From: an uncultured Actinomycetes bacterium
GTDB taxonomy: Bacteria > Actinomycetota > Acidimicrobiia > IMCC26256 > PALSA-555
NCBI GenBank assembly: GCA_937927875.1
Contig: CALEYV010000129.1
Span: forward strand, 1-22,067
Length of the DNA: 22,067 bases
Direction of reading: 5' to 3'
Made by a program: the position numbers and the translations under genes. Positions within the stretch are counted from its first letter, which is position 1; each line of letters begins with the position of its first letter. The notes under the pieces were generated by a model. The model saw nothing but the letters and a program-made list of their open reading frames with translations. It ran no database searches and was not told the origin of the DNA. Below are positions 1 to 7,766 of this stretch, one piece after another.

Positions 1-1653
1 GGGCAGCGGCTCCTCCGAGAACCAGATGCGGACCGGCACCTTGAAGGCGGCCAGGCGCGCTGCGACGTGCTCGCGCAGCTCGTCCTCGGTGACGGCGGTG
101 CCGGGCGCGGTGTGGACGACCGCGCCGACCTCCTCGCCGAGGACTGGGTGCGGGAGGCCGAGCACCGCGGCGTCGGTCACCGCCGGGTGCTCGAACAGCG
201 CCGCCTCGACCTCGACCGACGAGATGTTCTCCCCGCCCCGGATCACGAGGTCCTTCGCCCGATCGACGATGTAGACGAAGCCCTCCTCGTCGATCCGCGC
301 CAGGTCACCCGAGTGCAGCCACCCGTCCGTGAACGACGCCGCCGTCTCCTCGGGCTTGTTCCAGTAGCCCTTGACGACGTTCGGGCCCCTGATCCAGAGC
401 TCCCCGACCCCGCCGACCGGCAGCGGCCGGCCCTGCTCGTCGACGACCTGGATGTCGCACACCGGGACCGGGACCCCGACGCTGTCCGGGTGGGCCAGGT
501 AATCGGCGCCCGCGTTCATCGTCGTGACCGACGAGGTCTCGGTGAGCCCGTAGCCGTTGCTCGGCGTGCGACCGGGGAACCGCTGCTCGATCGCCCGCAC
601 GAGCTCGGGGGCGGCGGGCGCGCCGCCGTACGCGACCGTGCGCAGGCTCGAGAGGTCGCGCCGCTCGAAGTCGGGGTGCTCGAGGACCTGCCACACCATG
701 GCCGGGACGCCCCCGAACGTCGTGACGCGCTCCTGCTCGATCAGCTCCAGCGCCCGGCCCGCGTCCCAGCGCCGCATGAGCACGAGCTGGTTCCCGGCCG
801 CGAGGTTGGCGACGAGCACCGAGTGACAGCCGGTGGCGTGGAAGAACGGGACCGAGAGGAGGTACACGTTGCGGCCCGACGGCGAGGAGCCGTCGGCGCC
901 GGCGCGCTGGCTCCGGAGCGCGCCCCGCACGGTCACGAACCCGAGGCTCATCAGGTTCGTGCAGATGTTGCGGTGCGTGCCGAGCACGCCTTTCGGCGGG
1001 CCGGTCGTGCCGGACGTGTAGAAAATCGTGGCCTCGTCCTCCGGACCGAGATCCACCGGGGGAAGCTCGAGGTCGTCGGGGTGGCCTTCGAGCAGCTCCT
1101 CGAAGCGCGACGCCGTTCCGTCCGGCCCCGGGCCCGGATCGCGGGCCAGCACCACGTGGAGATCGGGCAGCCCGGCGAGCTCGGGCTCGAGGCGCTCGAG
1201 TCGGGGCCCGTCGACGACGACCACCGTCGTCCCGGAGTCCCGCAGCCCGTACGCGAGCTCGGGCCCGGTCCACCACGCGTTCAGCGGGACGACGACCGCA
1301 CCGGCGGCGGCCGCGCCCCAGAACGCCACCGACCACTCGGGCAGGTTCCGCATCGCGACCGCGACGCGGTCACCGGGCCTCACGCCGTAGCGATCGTGGA
1401 GCGCGGCAGCGACCTGGGCCGCGGCGCGGAAGTGGCGCTCGAAGCTCCAGTGCTCACCCTCGTAGACGAGGAAGTCGAGGTCGCCGAATCCCCGGCTCCG
1501 GTCGAGGAGGCCGGGCAGGGATGCCGCCGCATGCTTCCAGACTCGGGTCGGCACGCCGCGGATCTCGGTCGTGTCGATCTCGAACGGCTGGCCCGGCGCG
1601 GTGAGCCGCGCGTGGACCTCGGCAATCGACGGGGTCTCGGTCGGGTCGGGCAC
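1..1653 (-). CDS. Acyl-CoA synthetase / AMP-dependent ligase (C-terminus truncated by contig edge)
   Basis: Member of the ANL superfamily, which activates a carboxylic acid with ATP to an acyl-adenylate and transfers it to coenzyme A. I read this frame directly on the minus strand; it is open for 551 codons from a GTG at 1653 to the contig edge. The P-loop signature YTSGTTGPPKG lies at about residue 212, the GYGLTET adenine-binding motif at about 366, and SGDLARID followed by DRAKDLVIRGGENIS at about 450-480. The frame stops just before the expected C-terminal motif with the catalytic lysine, so roughly 15-30 residues are missing. The start is GTG with only a weak GGGA upstream, and no better in-frame start is seen. 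The gene is divergent from the DUF4232 gene at 1752. The substrate cannot be read from the sequence; the general fatty-acid or aromatic-acid CoA ligase group is the best fit. Confidence 0.93.
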   Translation of the reverse strand, partial: MPDPTETPSIAEVHARLTAPGQPFEIDTTEIRGVPTRVWKHAAASLPGLLDRSRGFGDLDFLVYEGEHWSFERHFRAAAQVAAALHDRYGVRPGDRVAVAMRNLPEWSVAFWGAAAAGAVVVPLNAWWTGPELAYGLRDSGTTVVVVDGPRLERLEPELAGLPDLHVVLARDPGPGPDGTASRFEELLEGHPDDLELPPVDLGPEDEATIFYTSGTTGPPKGVLGTHRNICTNLMSLGFVTVRGALRSQRAGADGSSPSGRNVYLLSVPFFHATGCHSVLVANLAAGNQLVLMRRWDAGRALELIEQERVTTFGGVPAMVWQVLEHPDFERRDLSSLRTVAYGGAPAAPELVRAIEQRFPGRTPSNGYGLTETSSVTTMNAGADYLAHPDSVGVPVPVCDIQVVDEQGRPLPVGGVGELWIRGPNVVKGYWNKPEETAASFTDGWLHSGDLARIDEEGFVYIVDRAKDLVIRGGENISSVEVEAALFEHPAVTDAAVLGLPHPVLGEEVGAVVHTAPGTAVTEDELREHVAARLAAFKVPVRIWFSEEPLP

Positions 1654-1724
1654 GGTCCCATCATCGCCCACCGTCTGGCACCGGGCCGCCGGCCGCCACT
1701 CGCCGCGGGGTGGGGCGGCTGCCG

Positions 1725-1744
1725 TAGGTTGGTAGCGAACGGAG
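1725..1744 (+). promoter_or_regulatory. Putative -10 box and ribosome binding site of the DUF4232-MATE pair
   Basis: A TAGGTT hexamer (1725-1730) fits an actinobacterial TANNNT -10 element. A GGAG (1741-1744) lies 7 bases before the ATG at 1752. This gives a short leader with a Shine-Dalgarno site, unlike several neighbouring genes that look leaderless. No convincing -35 box is visible. Confidence 0.4.
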
Positions 1745-1751
1745 TGCGAGC

Positions 1752-2384
1752 ATGAGCCGTGGGCAAGCCGCGACGCATCACCGGGCCGTGATCCTCCTCG
1801 CGCTCATCGCCCTCGGCCTCGGCGGGCTCGGTGCCACCGCGGCGGCCGCCGGGCCCACACCGACGGCGCACCCAGGGCCGCCCCGGTCCGGCGCGGTGCC
1901 GTGCCAAGCCAGCCAATTGGCGGCCCGCCTCGCCACCCGACCGCCGACCCCGGGGCATGAGCACGTCCTGCTCGTCCTGTCGAACCGAGGGTCGAGCAGC
2001 TGCGGCATGTTCGGCTTCGTGGGCCTCGAGATGTTGGCGCCGGACGGCTCGGCGCTGGCGACCAATCTCCAGCGCGCGGGAGCCACCCGGCCGGCCATGG
2101 AGGTCGTCGTGCCGCCGGCGGGCGAAGCAGCGGCGCTCCTCACCTGGACGACCTTCAGCACCGACGAGGCGTGCGTCGCGCCGGCCGGCGTCGAGGTCAC
2201 GCCGCCGAACGACACCACAGGCCTGGTCCTGCCGTGGCCGACGACCAGCCTCGTGTGCCGTTTCGGTCAGATCGACCTCGAGCCGGTGCGCCCGGTCGCC
2301 GGCGCGCGGTCGCGCGCGTCGACCGCCGGGCTCGAGGCGCAGCCGCGCACGATGCCCGGCGTTCTCAACCGCGGACCGGCGTGA
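1752..2384 (+). CDS. Secreted DUF4232-domain protein
   Basis: A 210-residue exported protein of unknown function. Residues about 11-32 form a hydrophobic signal peptide (ILLALIALGLGGLG) ending in an Ala-rich cleavage region. There is no lipobox cysteine, so secretion rather than lipid anchoring is likely. The mature part has the layout of DUF4232: an early PCQASQL segment, an SNRGSSSCGMFGF stretch, a DG turn, a PPAG segment, and late cysteines in DEAC and SLVC. The four cysteines suggest two disulfides outside the cell. DUF4232 is common in Actinomycetota cell-envelope proteins and has no assigned reaction. The stop overlaps the GTG start of the MATE gene (GTGA), so the two are probably translationally coupled. 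Start ATG is supported by the GGAG at 1741. Confidence 0.82.
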   Translation: MSRGQAATHHRAVILLALIALGLGGLGATAAAAGPTPTAHPGPPRSGAVPCQASQLAARLATRPPTPGHEHVLLVLSNRGSSSCGMFGFVGLEMLAPDGSALATNLQRAGATRPAMEVVVPPAGEAAALLTWTTFSTDEACVAPAGVEVTPPNDTTGLVLPWPTTSLVCRFGQIDLEPVRPVAGARSRASTAGLEAQPRTMPGVLNRGPA

Positions 2385-3706
2385 CGATCCGACGCCCGGG
2401 GCCGCACGACCGGGAGATCCTGCGGCTCGCCCTCCCCGCCCTCGGCGCGCTCGCGGCCGAGCCGCTCTACGTCCTGGCCGACACCGCGATCGTCGGTCGC
2501 CTCGGCGTACGACCGCTGGCCGGGCTCGCGGTCGCCGGAATCGTGCTGACCGAGGCGTTCGCGGTGTTCAACTTCCTCGCCTACTCGACGACCGCGGGGG
2601 TGGCTCGCTTCGTCGGGGCCGGCGACCGGCGTCGCGCCGCCGAGCTCGGTGTCGACGGCCTGTGGCTGGCGCTTGGGCTCGGCACCGCGCTCGCCGTCGT
2701 CGGGCTGATCAGCTCGTCGCTCGTCATCAACCTGATGGGCGCGTCGGCGCGCGTCCATCCCTACGCCCTCACCTACCTGCGCATCAGCCTCCTCGGCGCG
2801 CCGATGCTGCTCGTCACGCTGGCGGGCACCGGCTATCTGCGGGGACTCCAGGACACCCGCACCACGTTGGTCGTGGCCGTCGCGGCCAACGTGGCCAACC
2901 TGGCGCTCGAGGTGCTGTTCGTCTTCGGCTTCGGCTGGGGCATCGCCGGCTCGGCGTGGGGCACCGTCATCGCGCAGACCGGCTCGGCGGTCGCCTTCGC
3001 CGTGATCGTCGCCCGCACCGCGCGCGCCGCCGGGGCCTCCCCCTGGCCCCGCCGAGCCGGGGTCCGGAAGGTCGCGGTGGTCGGCGGCCCCCTGATCGTC
3101 AGGACGGCGTCGCTCATCATCGTGTTCGTCGCCGCCACGAACCTCGCGGCCCGGATGGGCGACCGTGAGGTCGCCGCCCACGAGGTCGCGTTCCAGGTCT
3201 TCATGTTCCTGGCGTTGTCCCTCGACGCGCTGGCGATCGCCGGCCAGGCGATGATCGGCCGGTTCCTCGGCGCGTCGGACGCGCGGCAGGCTCGGGCCGC
3301 CGCCCAGCGCATGCTCGAGTGGGGCGTCGTGGTCGGCGTCGGCGTGGCGGTCGTGCTCGCGGCCACGCGGCCGTGGATCGCCGCGGTCTTCACCGACGTG
3401 GCCGGCGTGCGCAGCCTCGCCGAGGACCTGCTGCTCGTCGTGGCGCTCCTGCAGCCCCTGAACGCGGTGGTCTTCGTCCTCGACGGGGTCCTCATCGGGG
3501 CGGGCGACCAGCGCTACCTGGCCCGGGCGATGGTCGGTGCCACCCTCCTCGGATTCGTCCCCGCGGCCGCACTCGTGTCTGGCCTCGACGCGGGCGTGGT
3601 CGCGCTCTGGGGTGCGCTGGCGTGCTGGTTCGTGGCCCGCGGCATCGGCGTCGGGGTGCGCTACGCCGGGAACCGCTGGCAGGTCACGGGCGCCGTGCGC
3701 ACCTGA
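2381..3706 (+). CDS. MATE-family multidrug/toxin efflux transporter (DinF-like)
   Basis: A 441-residue integral membrane protein of the multidrug and toxic compound extrusion family, which exports organic cations or other small molecules using a Na+ or H+ gradient. The N-terminus reads LRLALPALGALAAEPLY followed by VLADTAIVGRLG, the classic first-helix signature of the DinF branch. A second, homologous half starts near residue 230 with VGGPLIVRTAS and continues with AAHEVAFQVFMFL. Length and about 12 hydrophobic segments match full-length MATE proteins. The frame is open much further upstream, but homology begins at the GTG at 2381, which overlaps the preceding stop as GTGA; I chose that start for both reasons. 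Coupling to a secreted DUF4232 protein is unexplained. The substrate is unknown. Confidence 0.9.
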   Translation: MTIRRPGPHDREILRLALPALGALAAEPLYVLADTAIVGRLGVRPLAGLAVAGIVLTEAFAVFNFLAYSTTAGVARFVGAGDRRRAAELGVDGLWLALGLGTALAVVGLISSSLVINLMGASARVHPYALTYLRISLLGAPMLLVTLAGTGYLRGLQDTRTTLVVAVAANVANLALEVLFVFGFGWGIAGSAWGTVIAQTGSAVAFAVIVARTARAAGASPWPRRAGVRKVAVVGGPLIVRTASLIIVFVAATNLAARMGDREVAAHEVAFQVFMFLALSLDALAIAGQAMIGRFLGASDARQARAAAQRMLEWGVVVGVGVAVVLAATRPWIAAVFTDVAGVRSLAEDLLLVVALLQPLNAVVFVLDGVLIGAGDQRYLARAMVGATLLGFVPAAALVSGLDAGVVALWGALACWFVARGIGVGVRYAGNRWQVTGAVRT

Positions 3707-3746
3707 CCGCGGGAACGACGGCCGCTTCGCTCGCGGCGGTCCGACG

Positions 3747-3752
3747 TAGCGT
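3747..3752 (+). promoter_or_regulatory. Putative leaderless -10 box (TAGCGT)
   Basis: TAGCGT ends 7 bases before the ATG at 3760, which would place transcription start at or very near the start codon. There is no Shine-Dalgarno sequence in the gap. It belongs to the recurring TANNNT pattern in this window. Confidence 0.4.
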
Positions 3753-3759
3753 TCGCTCG

Positions 3760-4629
3760 ATGCGCCTTGGTGTCGTGATTCTCCCCGAGCTTCCCTGGCC
3801 GCGCGCGCGGCGCGTCTGGCAGCGCGCCGAGGCGCTGGGCTTCGAGCACGCGTGGACCTACGACCACTTGGCGTGGCGGTCCCTGCGCGACCGCCCCTGG
3901 TTCGGCGCCGTCCCGACGCTCACCGCGGCCGCCGCGGTGACCGACCGGATCCGGCTGGGCCCGCTCGTGGCGACACCGAACTTCCGCCACCCGGTCCCCT
4001 TCGCCCGCGAGCTCATCACGCTCGACGAGGTGTCGGCGGGGCGGCTCACCCTCGGCCTCGGCGCCGGAGGGCCGGGCTGGGACTCGACGATGCTCGGCCA
4101 GGCGTCCTGGTCAGCCCGAGAGCGAGCCGACCGCTTCGGCGAGTTCGTCGAGCTCACCGACCGGCTGCTGCGCGAGCCCGCCACCTCGTATCGGGGTCGC
4201 TACTTCGTGGCCGACGAGGCCCGGACCTATCCCGGCTGCGTCCAGCAGCCTCGGGTTCCGTTCGCGATCGCGGCGACCGGACCCCGCGGGATGCGGCTTG
4301 CCGCCAGCTACGGCGAGGTCTGGGTGACGACCGGCGACCGACACCGGGAGCGGCCGCTCCCGGCCGACGACGGAGCGCGGGTCGTCCGGGCCCAGCTCGA
4401 CGGCGTCGACGCCGCCTGCGCTGCCGTCGGGCGCGACCCGTCGTCGCTGCGGCGACTCGTGCTGACGGGCCCGGTGCTCGACGGCGGTCTCGCGTCCGTC
4501 GACGCCTTCCACGAGACGGTCGGTCGGTACGACGAGGTCGGCGTCACCGACCTCGTCGTGCACTGGCCGCGCCCCGACGAGCCGTACGCCGGCGACCTGG
4601 ACACGTTCGAGCGCGTCATCACCTCCTGA
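3760..4629 (+). CDS. LLM-class F420-type flavin/deazaflavin-dependent oxidoreductase
   Basis: A 289-residue single-domain TIM-barrel protein of the bacterial luciferase-like family. The N-terminus MRLGVVILPELPWP followed by AEALGFEHAWTYDHLAW is the usual beta1-alpha1-beta2 opening. RIRLGPLVATPNFRHPV and LDEVSAGRLTLGLGAG are the strongly conserved core motifs, and the C-terminal part carries GVTDLVVHWP. Actinobacterial members with this layout normally use coenzyme F420, but FMN use cannot be excluded from sequence. The substrate is unknown. Start ATG 3760 is the first residue of the conserved core; an in-frame extension upstream reads as low-complexity Arg-rich sequence and overlaps the MATE gene, so I rejected it. 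Transcription looks independent and leaderless. A GC-rich hairpin follows the stop. Confidence 0.88.
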   Translation: MRLGVVILPELPWPRARRVWQRAEALGFEHAWTYDHLAWRSLRDRPWFGAVPTLTAAAAVTDRIRLGPLVATPNFRHPVPFARELITLDEVSAGRLTLGLGAGGPGWDSTMLGQASWSARERADRFGEFVELTDRLLREPATSYRGRYFVADEARTYPGCVQQPRVPFAIAATGPRGMRLAASYGEVWVTTGDRHRERPLPADDGARVVRAQLDGVDAACAAVGRDPSSLRRLVLTGPVLDGGLASVDAFHETVGRYDEVGVTDLVVHWPRPDEPYAGDLDTFERVITS

Positions 4630-4644
4630 ACCGGCGCGGCCGGT
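4630..4644 (+). terminator. GC hairpin directly after the LLM oxidoreductase stop
   Basis: A perfect 6-bp inverted repeat (ACCGGC at 4630-4635 and GCCGGT at 4639-4644) with a 3-base loop starts on the base after the stop codon. There is no U-tract, as is common for high-GC actinobacterial terminator-like hairpins. Its terminator role is inferred from position only. Confidence 0.4.
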
Positions 4645-4698
4645 GACTGGACCGCGCCCGAGCCGCGACGCAGAGGTCACGCGCACCGCCGTCGCCGA

Positions 4699-4724
4699 TA
4701 CGCTCCCCGCACCCGAGAGCAGGA
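4699..4724 (+). promoter_or_regulatory. Putative -10 box and weak RBS for the phosphoesterase gene
   Basis: TACGCT (4699-4704) fits TANNNT. AGGA (4721-4724) lies 11 bases before the ATG at 4736. This suggests a leader of about 25 bases rather than a leaderless start. Confidence 0.3.
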
Positions 4725-4735
4725 CCCGATCAGGC

Positions 4736-6109
4736 ATGGCCCACACCATCTCGCGCCGGCGGTTCGTCCAGGCCGGCGCCGCGCTCGGCGCGGCGCTCGC
4801 GCTCCCTCCCGGTCTCGGCTCCGCGCTCGCGGCCGCCAGCCCGGCGCTGCGGGGGCCGGGCTCGCGCCCCGACCCCCGCCGACCGCCGGGCACCGACCTC
4901 CTGCCGCAGATCGAGCACATCGTCGTCGTGATGATGGAGAACCACTCGTTCGACAACTACCTCGGCCTGCTCGGGCGGGGTGACGGGTTCACGCTCGACG
5001 CCCACGGCCGCCCGACCAACACCAACGCGGACCCGAACGGGGACGTGGTCCACGCGTTCCCGCTGGCCACGACCTGCCCCGGCAACGGACCGAGTCAGAG
5101 CTGGAACGCCAGCCATCGCTCCTTCAACGGCGGCCGCAACGACGGGTTCGTCCGCGCCAGCGGGCCGACCGCGATGGGCTACTGGGACGGCGAGCAGCTT
5201 CCCTTCTATTACGACCTGGCCCGGACGTTCGTCCTGTGCGACCGGTGGTTCAGCTCCTGCCTGGCCCAGACCTACCCGAACCGGCGGTTCATGCTCGCCG
5301 GCACCGCCTACGGCCTCATCAGCACCGACGCGAAGGGGATCCTGGCGCCGTCGCCTGCCAACGGCACGCTCCTCGACCTGCTGAACGCCCACGGAGTCAG
5401 CTGGCTCGACTACTACACCGACCTGCCCCAGGTCGGCCTGTTCGGATCGGTCGTCGCCCAGAACCGCGACAAGCTGGTGCCGATCGAGCGCTTCTACGCC
5501 GACGCTGCCCGCGGCTCGCTGCCGTCGGTGAGCCTCGTCGACCCCCAGTACCAGAATCAGTCCGAGGAGGACCCCGAGAACATCCAGCTCGGCGAAGCGT
5601 TCGTGTCCGGCGTCGTGCAAGCCGTGATGCACGGGCCGGCTTGGGACAAGACCGCGCTCATCTGGACCTACGACGAGGGCGGCGGCTACTACGACCACGT
5701 TCCGCCGCCCCGCGCCATCCGACCCGACGACATCCCGCCCGCCATCACCGTGCCACCCGACGAGCCGGGCGCGTACGACCGGTACGGGTTCCGGGTCCCG
5801 GCCGTCGTCGTCTCGCCGTTCGCGCGGCGTCGGTACGTGTCACACGTCGTGCACGACCACACCTCGATCCTGAAGCTCATCGAGACCAAGTGGAACCTGC
5901 CCGCCCTGACCTACCGGGACGCCAACGCCGACAACATCCTCGACACCCTCGATCTGCACGGTCCGCCGGCGTTCCGGAAGCCGCCCTCGCTCGCCGCGCC
6001 CGGCCTGACCGCGCGGCCCGCCCCGCCCTGCGCGCCGAAGGGCGTCACGGTCACGCCGCCGAGCGGCGCGGTGACCAGCCCCGCCGGCCACGCCACCACG
6101 TCCAGCTGA
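4736..6109 (+). CDS. Tat-exported phosphoesterase (phospholipase C / acid phosphatase family)
   Basis: A 457-residue exported enzyme of the phosphoesterase family that includes bacterial non-haemolytic phospholipase C and AcpA-type acid phosphatases. Residues 7-12 (RRRFVQ) plus the hydrophobic Ala/Leu stretch to about 34 form a twin-arginine signal peptide, so it is folded in the cytoplasm, perhaps with its metal, and then exported. HIVVVMMENHSFDNYLG (about 61-77) holds the conserved Glu-Asn-His-Ser-Phe-Asp nucleophile/metal region. DRWFSSCLAQTYPNRRFM, TYDEGGGYYDHVPPP and VVHDHTSILKLIE are the other family hallmarks, so the active site looks complete. It probably hydrolyses phosphodiesters or phosphomonoesters outside the membrane; the substrate (phospholipid, teichoic-type polymer or other) is open. 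An in-frame GTG at 4643 would put 31 residues before the Tat signal, so ATG 4736 is preferred. Confidence 0.9.
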   Translation: MAHTISRRRFVQAGAALGAALALPPGLGSALAAASPALRGPGSRPDPRRPPGTDLLPQIEHIVVVMMENHSFDNYLGLLGRGDGFTLDAHGRPTNTNADPNGDVVHAFPLATTCPGNGPSQSWNASHRSFNGGRNDGFVRASGPTAMGYWDGEQLPFYYDLARTFVLCDRWFSSCLAQTYPNRRFMLAGTAYGLISTDAKGILAPSPANGTLLDLLNAHGVSWLDYYTDLPQVGLFGSVVAQNRDKLVPIERFYADAARGSLPSVSLVDPQYQNQSEEDPENIQLGEAFVSGVVQAVMHGPAWDKTALIWTYDEGGGYYDHVPPPRAIRPDDIPPAITVPPDEPGAYDRYGFRVPAVVVSPFARRRYVSHVVHDHTSILKLIETKWNLPALTYRDANADNILDTLDLHGPPAFRKPPSLAAPGLTARPAPPCAPKGVTVTPPSGAVTSPAGHATTSS

Positions 6110-6127
6110 GGCCGGCGCCGAGGCCTC
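6108..6127 (+). terminator. Weak hairpin at the end of the phosphoesterase gene
   Basis: GAGGCC (6108-6113) and GGCCTC (6122-6127) form a 6-bp stem around an 8-base GC-rich loop. It overlaps the stop codon. There is no U-tract, and such short GC repeats are frequent here, so support is modest. Confidence 0.25.
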
Positions 6128-6160
6128 GCCAAATGCCTGGCCCGCGCTGAGCGCGCTGCC

Positions 6161-6166
6161 TACGGT
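6161..6166 (+). promoter_or_regulatory. Putative leaderless -10 box (TACGGT)
   Basis: TACGGT ends 7 bases before the ATG at 6174, with no Shine-Dalgarno site between. An in-frame GTG at 6165 lies inside this box and would be untranslated if transcription starts where the box predicts, which supports ATG 6174. Confidence 0.4.
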
Positions 6167-6173
6167 GCCGGCG

Positions 6174-7403
6174 ATGCGGTCATGGCCCCTCCCGCCGGTC
6201 GCCGCGGCGCCGGTCGGTCTGCGCCGAGGCTCCAGCGTGATCGTCGCCGCCGAGCCGGCCGAGGTGGTCGCGGCCTGCGGGTCGGAGGCGTTCGAGGCGC
6301 TGCGGCATCTGACGCCGGGCTGGTGGGCCGGCTACCTGTCCTATGACCTTGGTCGCGCCGTCGAGCCGGTGGTTGCCCGTCAGCCCGCCGACGCGGCGCT
6401 CCCCGATCTGCTGCTGGCGCGCTACGAGGCCCAGGCCGTCCTCGGGCGCGACGGTGCGCAGCTCCGCGGCGAGCGCGCCGCACGGCGGCGACTGCAGCGT
6501 CTCCTGGACACCGCCACGAGCCCCGGCCCGGGCGCGCTCCCGGGTCGACCCGTCTCCAGCCTGTCCCGACCCGAGTACGAGGACCGGGTGCGGGCGATCC
6601 TGCGGCTCCTCGACGCCGGGGACTGCTACCAGGTCAACTTGACCCGTCGCATCACCTGGCCGGGACCAGCCGACCCGGTCGGGCTCGGGCACGCGGTCCG
6701 GCAGGCCAGCCCCGCGCCCCACGAGGCGACGCTCGTGCTGCCCGGCCCGAGCGGCCCGCCGATCGGGGTCGTCTCGGCGTCCCCCGAGTGCTTCCTCGCC
6801 TGGCGGGGATCCCACGTCGAGACCCGGCCGATCAAGGGCACCGCAAAGAGCGCGGCGTCGCTCGAGACGAGCGCGAAGGACCGGGCCGAGAACGTGATGA
6901 TCGTCGACCTGGCGCGCAACGACCTCGGCCGCTGCTGCGAGTACGGGAGCGTCGCGGTGCCGGCCCTGTGCGCGGTCGAGGCGCATCCCGGTCTGTTCCA
7001 CCTCGTCAGCACCGTGCGCGGCCAGTGCCGAGCCGATGTCGGTCCCGCCGACCTGCTCCGGGCCGCGTTCCCGCCCGCGTCGGTGACCGGCGCGCCCAAG
7101 CCACGCGTGCTCCAGGCGATCGAGGACCTCGAGCCCTGTCGCCGCGGCGTCTACTGCGGCGCGGTCGGCTGGATCGACACCGAGCGGGACGAAGGCGATC
7201 TGGCGGTCGCGATCCGGACGTTCACCGTCGTCGACGGCGAGACCCGGCTCGGCACCGGCGCCGGCATCGTCGCCGACTCCGACCCGTCCCACGAATGGGA
7301 CGAGACGGAGCTGAAGGTCGCCCGCCTCGTCGGAGCCGGACACCGGTCGACGGCGAGGGACAGCGGGAGACGCCGGCGACCCGCGGCGGCGACCGTCCGC
7401 TAG
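6174..7403 (+). CDS. pabB: Aminodeoxychorismate synthase component I
   Basis: A 409-residue chorismate-utilising enzyme. PabB converts chorismate, with ammonia from a PabA glutaminase partner, to 4-amino-4-deoxychorismate for folate synthesis in the cytoplasm. GWWAGYLSYDLGR (49-61) is typical of PabB. PIKGTA at 219-224 places the diagnostic lysine (K221) where anthranilate synthase TrpE has Ala, so this is PabB rather than TrpE. ENVMIVDLARNDLGR, H276 in FHLVSTVRG, PASVTGAPKP and GTGAGIVADSDPSHEWDETE complete the chorismate-binding fold. The C-terminal 15 residues are Arg/Ala-rich and probably unstructured. Neither pabA nor pabC is adjacent, so the partner must be encoded elsewhere. A strong hairpin follows the stop, consistent with a one-gene unit. 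Confidence 0.92.
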   Translation: MRSWPLPPVAAAPVGLRRGSSVIVAAEPAEVVAACGSEAFEALRHLTPGWWAGYLSYDLGRAVEPVVARQPADAALPDLLLARYEAQAVLGRDGAQLRGERAARRRLQRLLDTATSPGPGALPGRPVSSLSRPEYEDRVRAILRLLDAGDCYQVNLTRRITWPGPADPVGLGHAVRQASPAPHEATLVLPGPSGPPIGVVSASPECFLAWRGSHVETRPIKGTAKSAASLETSAKDRAENVMIVDLARNDLGRCCEYGSVAVPALCAVEAHPGLFHLVSTVRGQCRADVGPADLLRAAFPPASVTGAPKPRVLQAIEDLEPCRRGVYCGAVGWIDTERDEGDLAVAIRTFTVVDGETRLGTGAGIVADSDPSHEWDETELKVARLVGAGHRSTARDSGRRRRPAAATVR

Positions 7404-7424
7404 CGGGGGCGCCACGCGCCCCCG
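7404..7424 (+). terminator. GC hairpin directly after pabB
   Basis: An 8-bp perfect stem (7404-7411 with 7417-7424, CGGGGGCG paired to CGCCCCCG) with a 5-base loop begins on the base after the TAG stop. It lacks a U-tract. Its place and strength make it the best terminator candidate for pabB. Confidence 0.5.
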
Positions 7425-7628
7425 TGGCCAGGCGGCGCCCGGGCTCGCCGCAGCGCGGCCTGCACTCGCCAGCGGCGCGCCGCACCACCGCCGGCGCGTC
7501 CACCGGCTCTCCAACCATCGAGGCGCGCCCGGCGCGATCAGCCCTACGTGAATCCGGCCATCTCGATGGAGTATCGCGACCGGCGGTGGCATCGCCAAGG
7601 CTCGGTCCGGGACGATTGCGCGCTCAGA

Positions 7629-7655
7629 CTGTCCGCGGCCCGGCGCCGCGGACAG
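7629..7655. promoter_or_regulatory. Strong 11-bp inverted repeat upstream of mreC
   Basis: CTGTCCGCGGC (7629-7639) and GCCGCGGACAG (7645-7655) are perfect complements around a 5-base loop. It sits 111 bases before the mreC start and has no T-tract on either strand. It could be a terminator, a leader hairpin or a protein-binding site; the sequence does not decide. Confidence 0.45.
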
Positions 7656-7750
7656 CCAGCCCTTGCCCAGCCGACCCCAGGTGAGCCGATGAAATGTGGT
7701 CCCATAGTCGGCATCGACCGGCCCTGAGGGGGGCTTGGTCGCGCCCATCC

Positions 7751-7757
7751 GGAGGAG
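7751..7757 (+). promoter_or_regulatory. Strong Shine-Dalgarno site of mreC
   Basis: GGAGGAG is an almost complete anti-16S match 9 bases before the ATG at 7767. It fixes that start and shows that mreC has a leader, unlike its leaderless-looking neighbours. Confidence 0.7.
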
Positions 7758-7766
7758 CGGCACGCG

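Larger units (their letters stand above)
7404..7766. other. 363-base non-coding gap between pabB and mreC
   Basis: No protein reading frame here has recognisable homology. The gap holds the post-pabB hairpin (7404-7424), a second stronger hairpin (7629-7655), a CATAGT -10-like hexamer (7703-7708) and the mreC ribosome binding site (GGAGGAG, 7751-7757). I see no tRNA-like fold or repeat array. The length allows an mreC leader with regulatory structure. Confidence 0.6.

Noticed and set aside
67..1755. 562-codon plus-strand frame over the acyl-CoA synthetase
   Set aside because: No motifs; the minus strand carries the full set of adenylate-forming enzyme motifs in one uninterrupted frame.
7689..7727. 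12-codon frame MKCGPIVGIDRP upstream of mreC
   Set aside because: Too short to support; no homology, and the upstream AGGTGAG is spaced too closely to the ATG.
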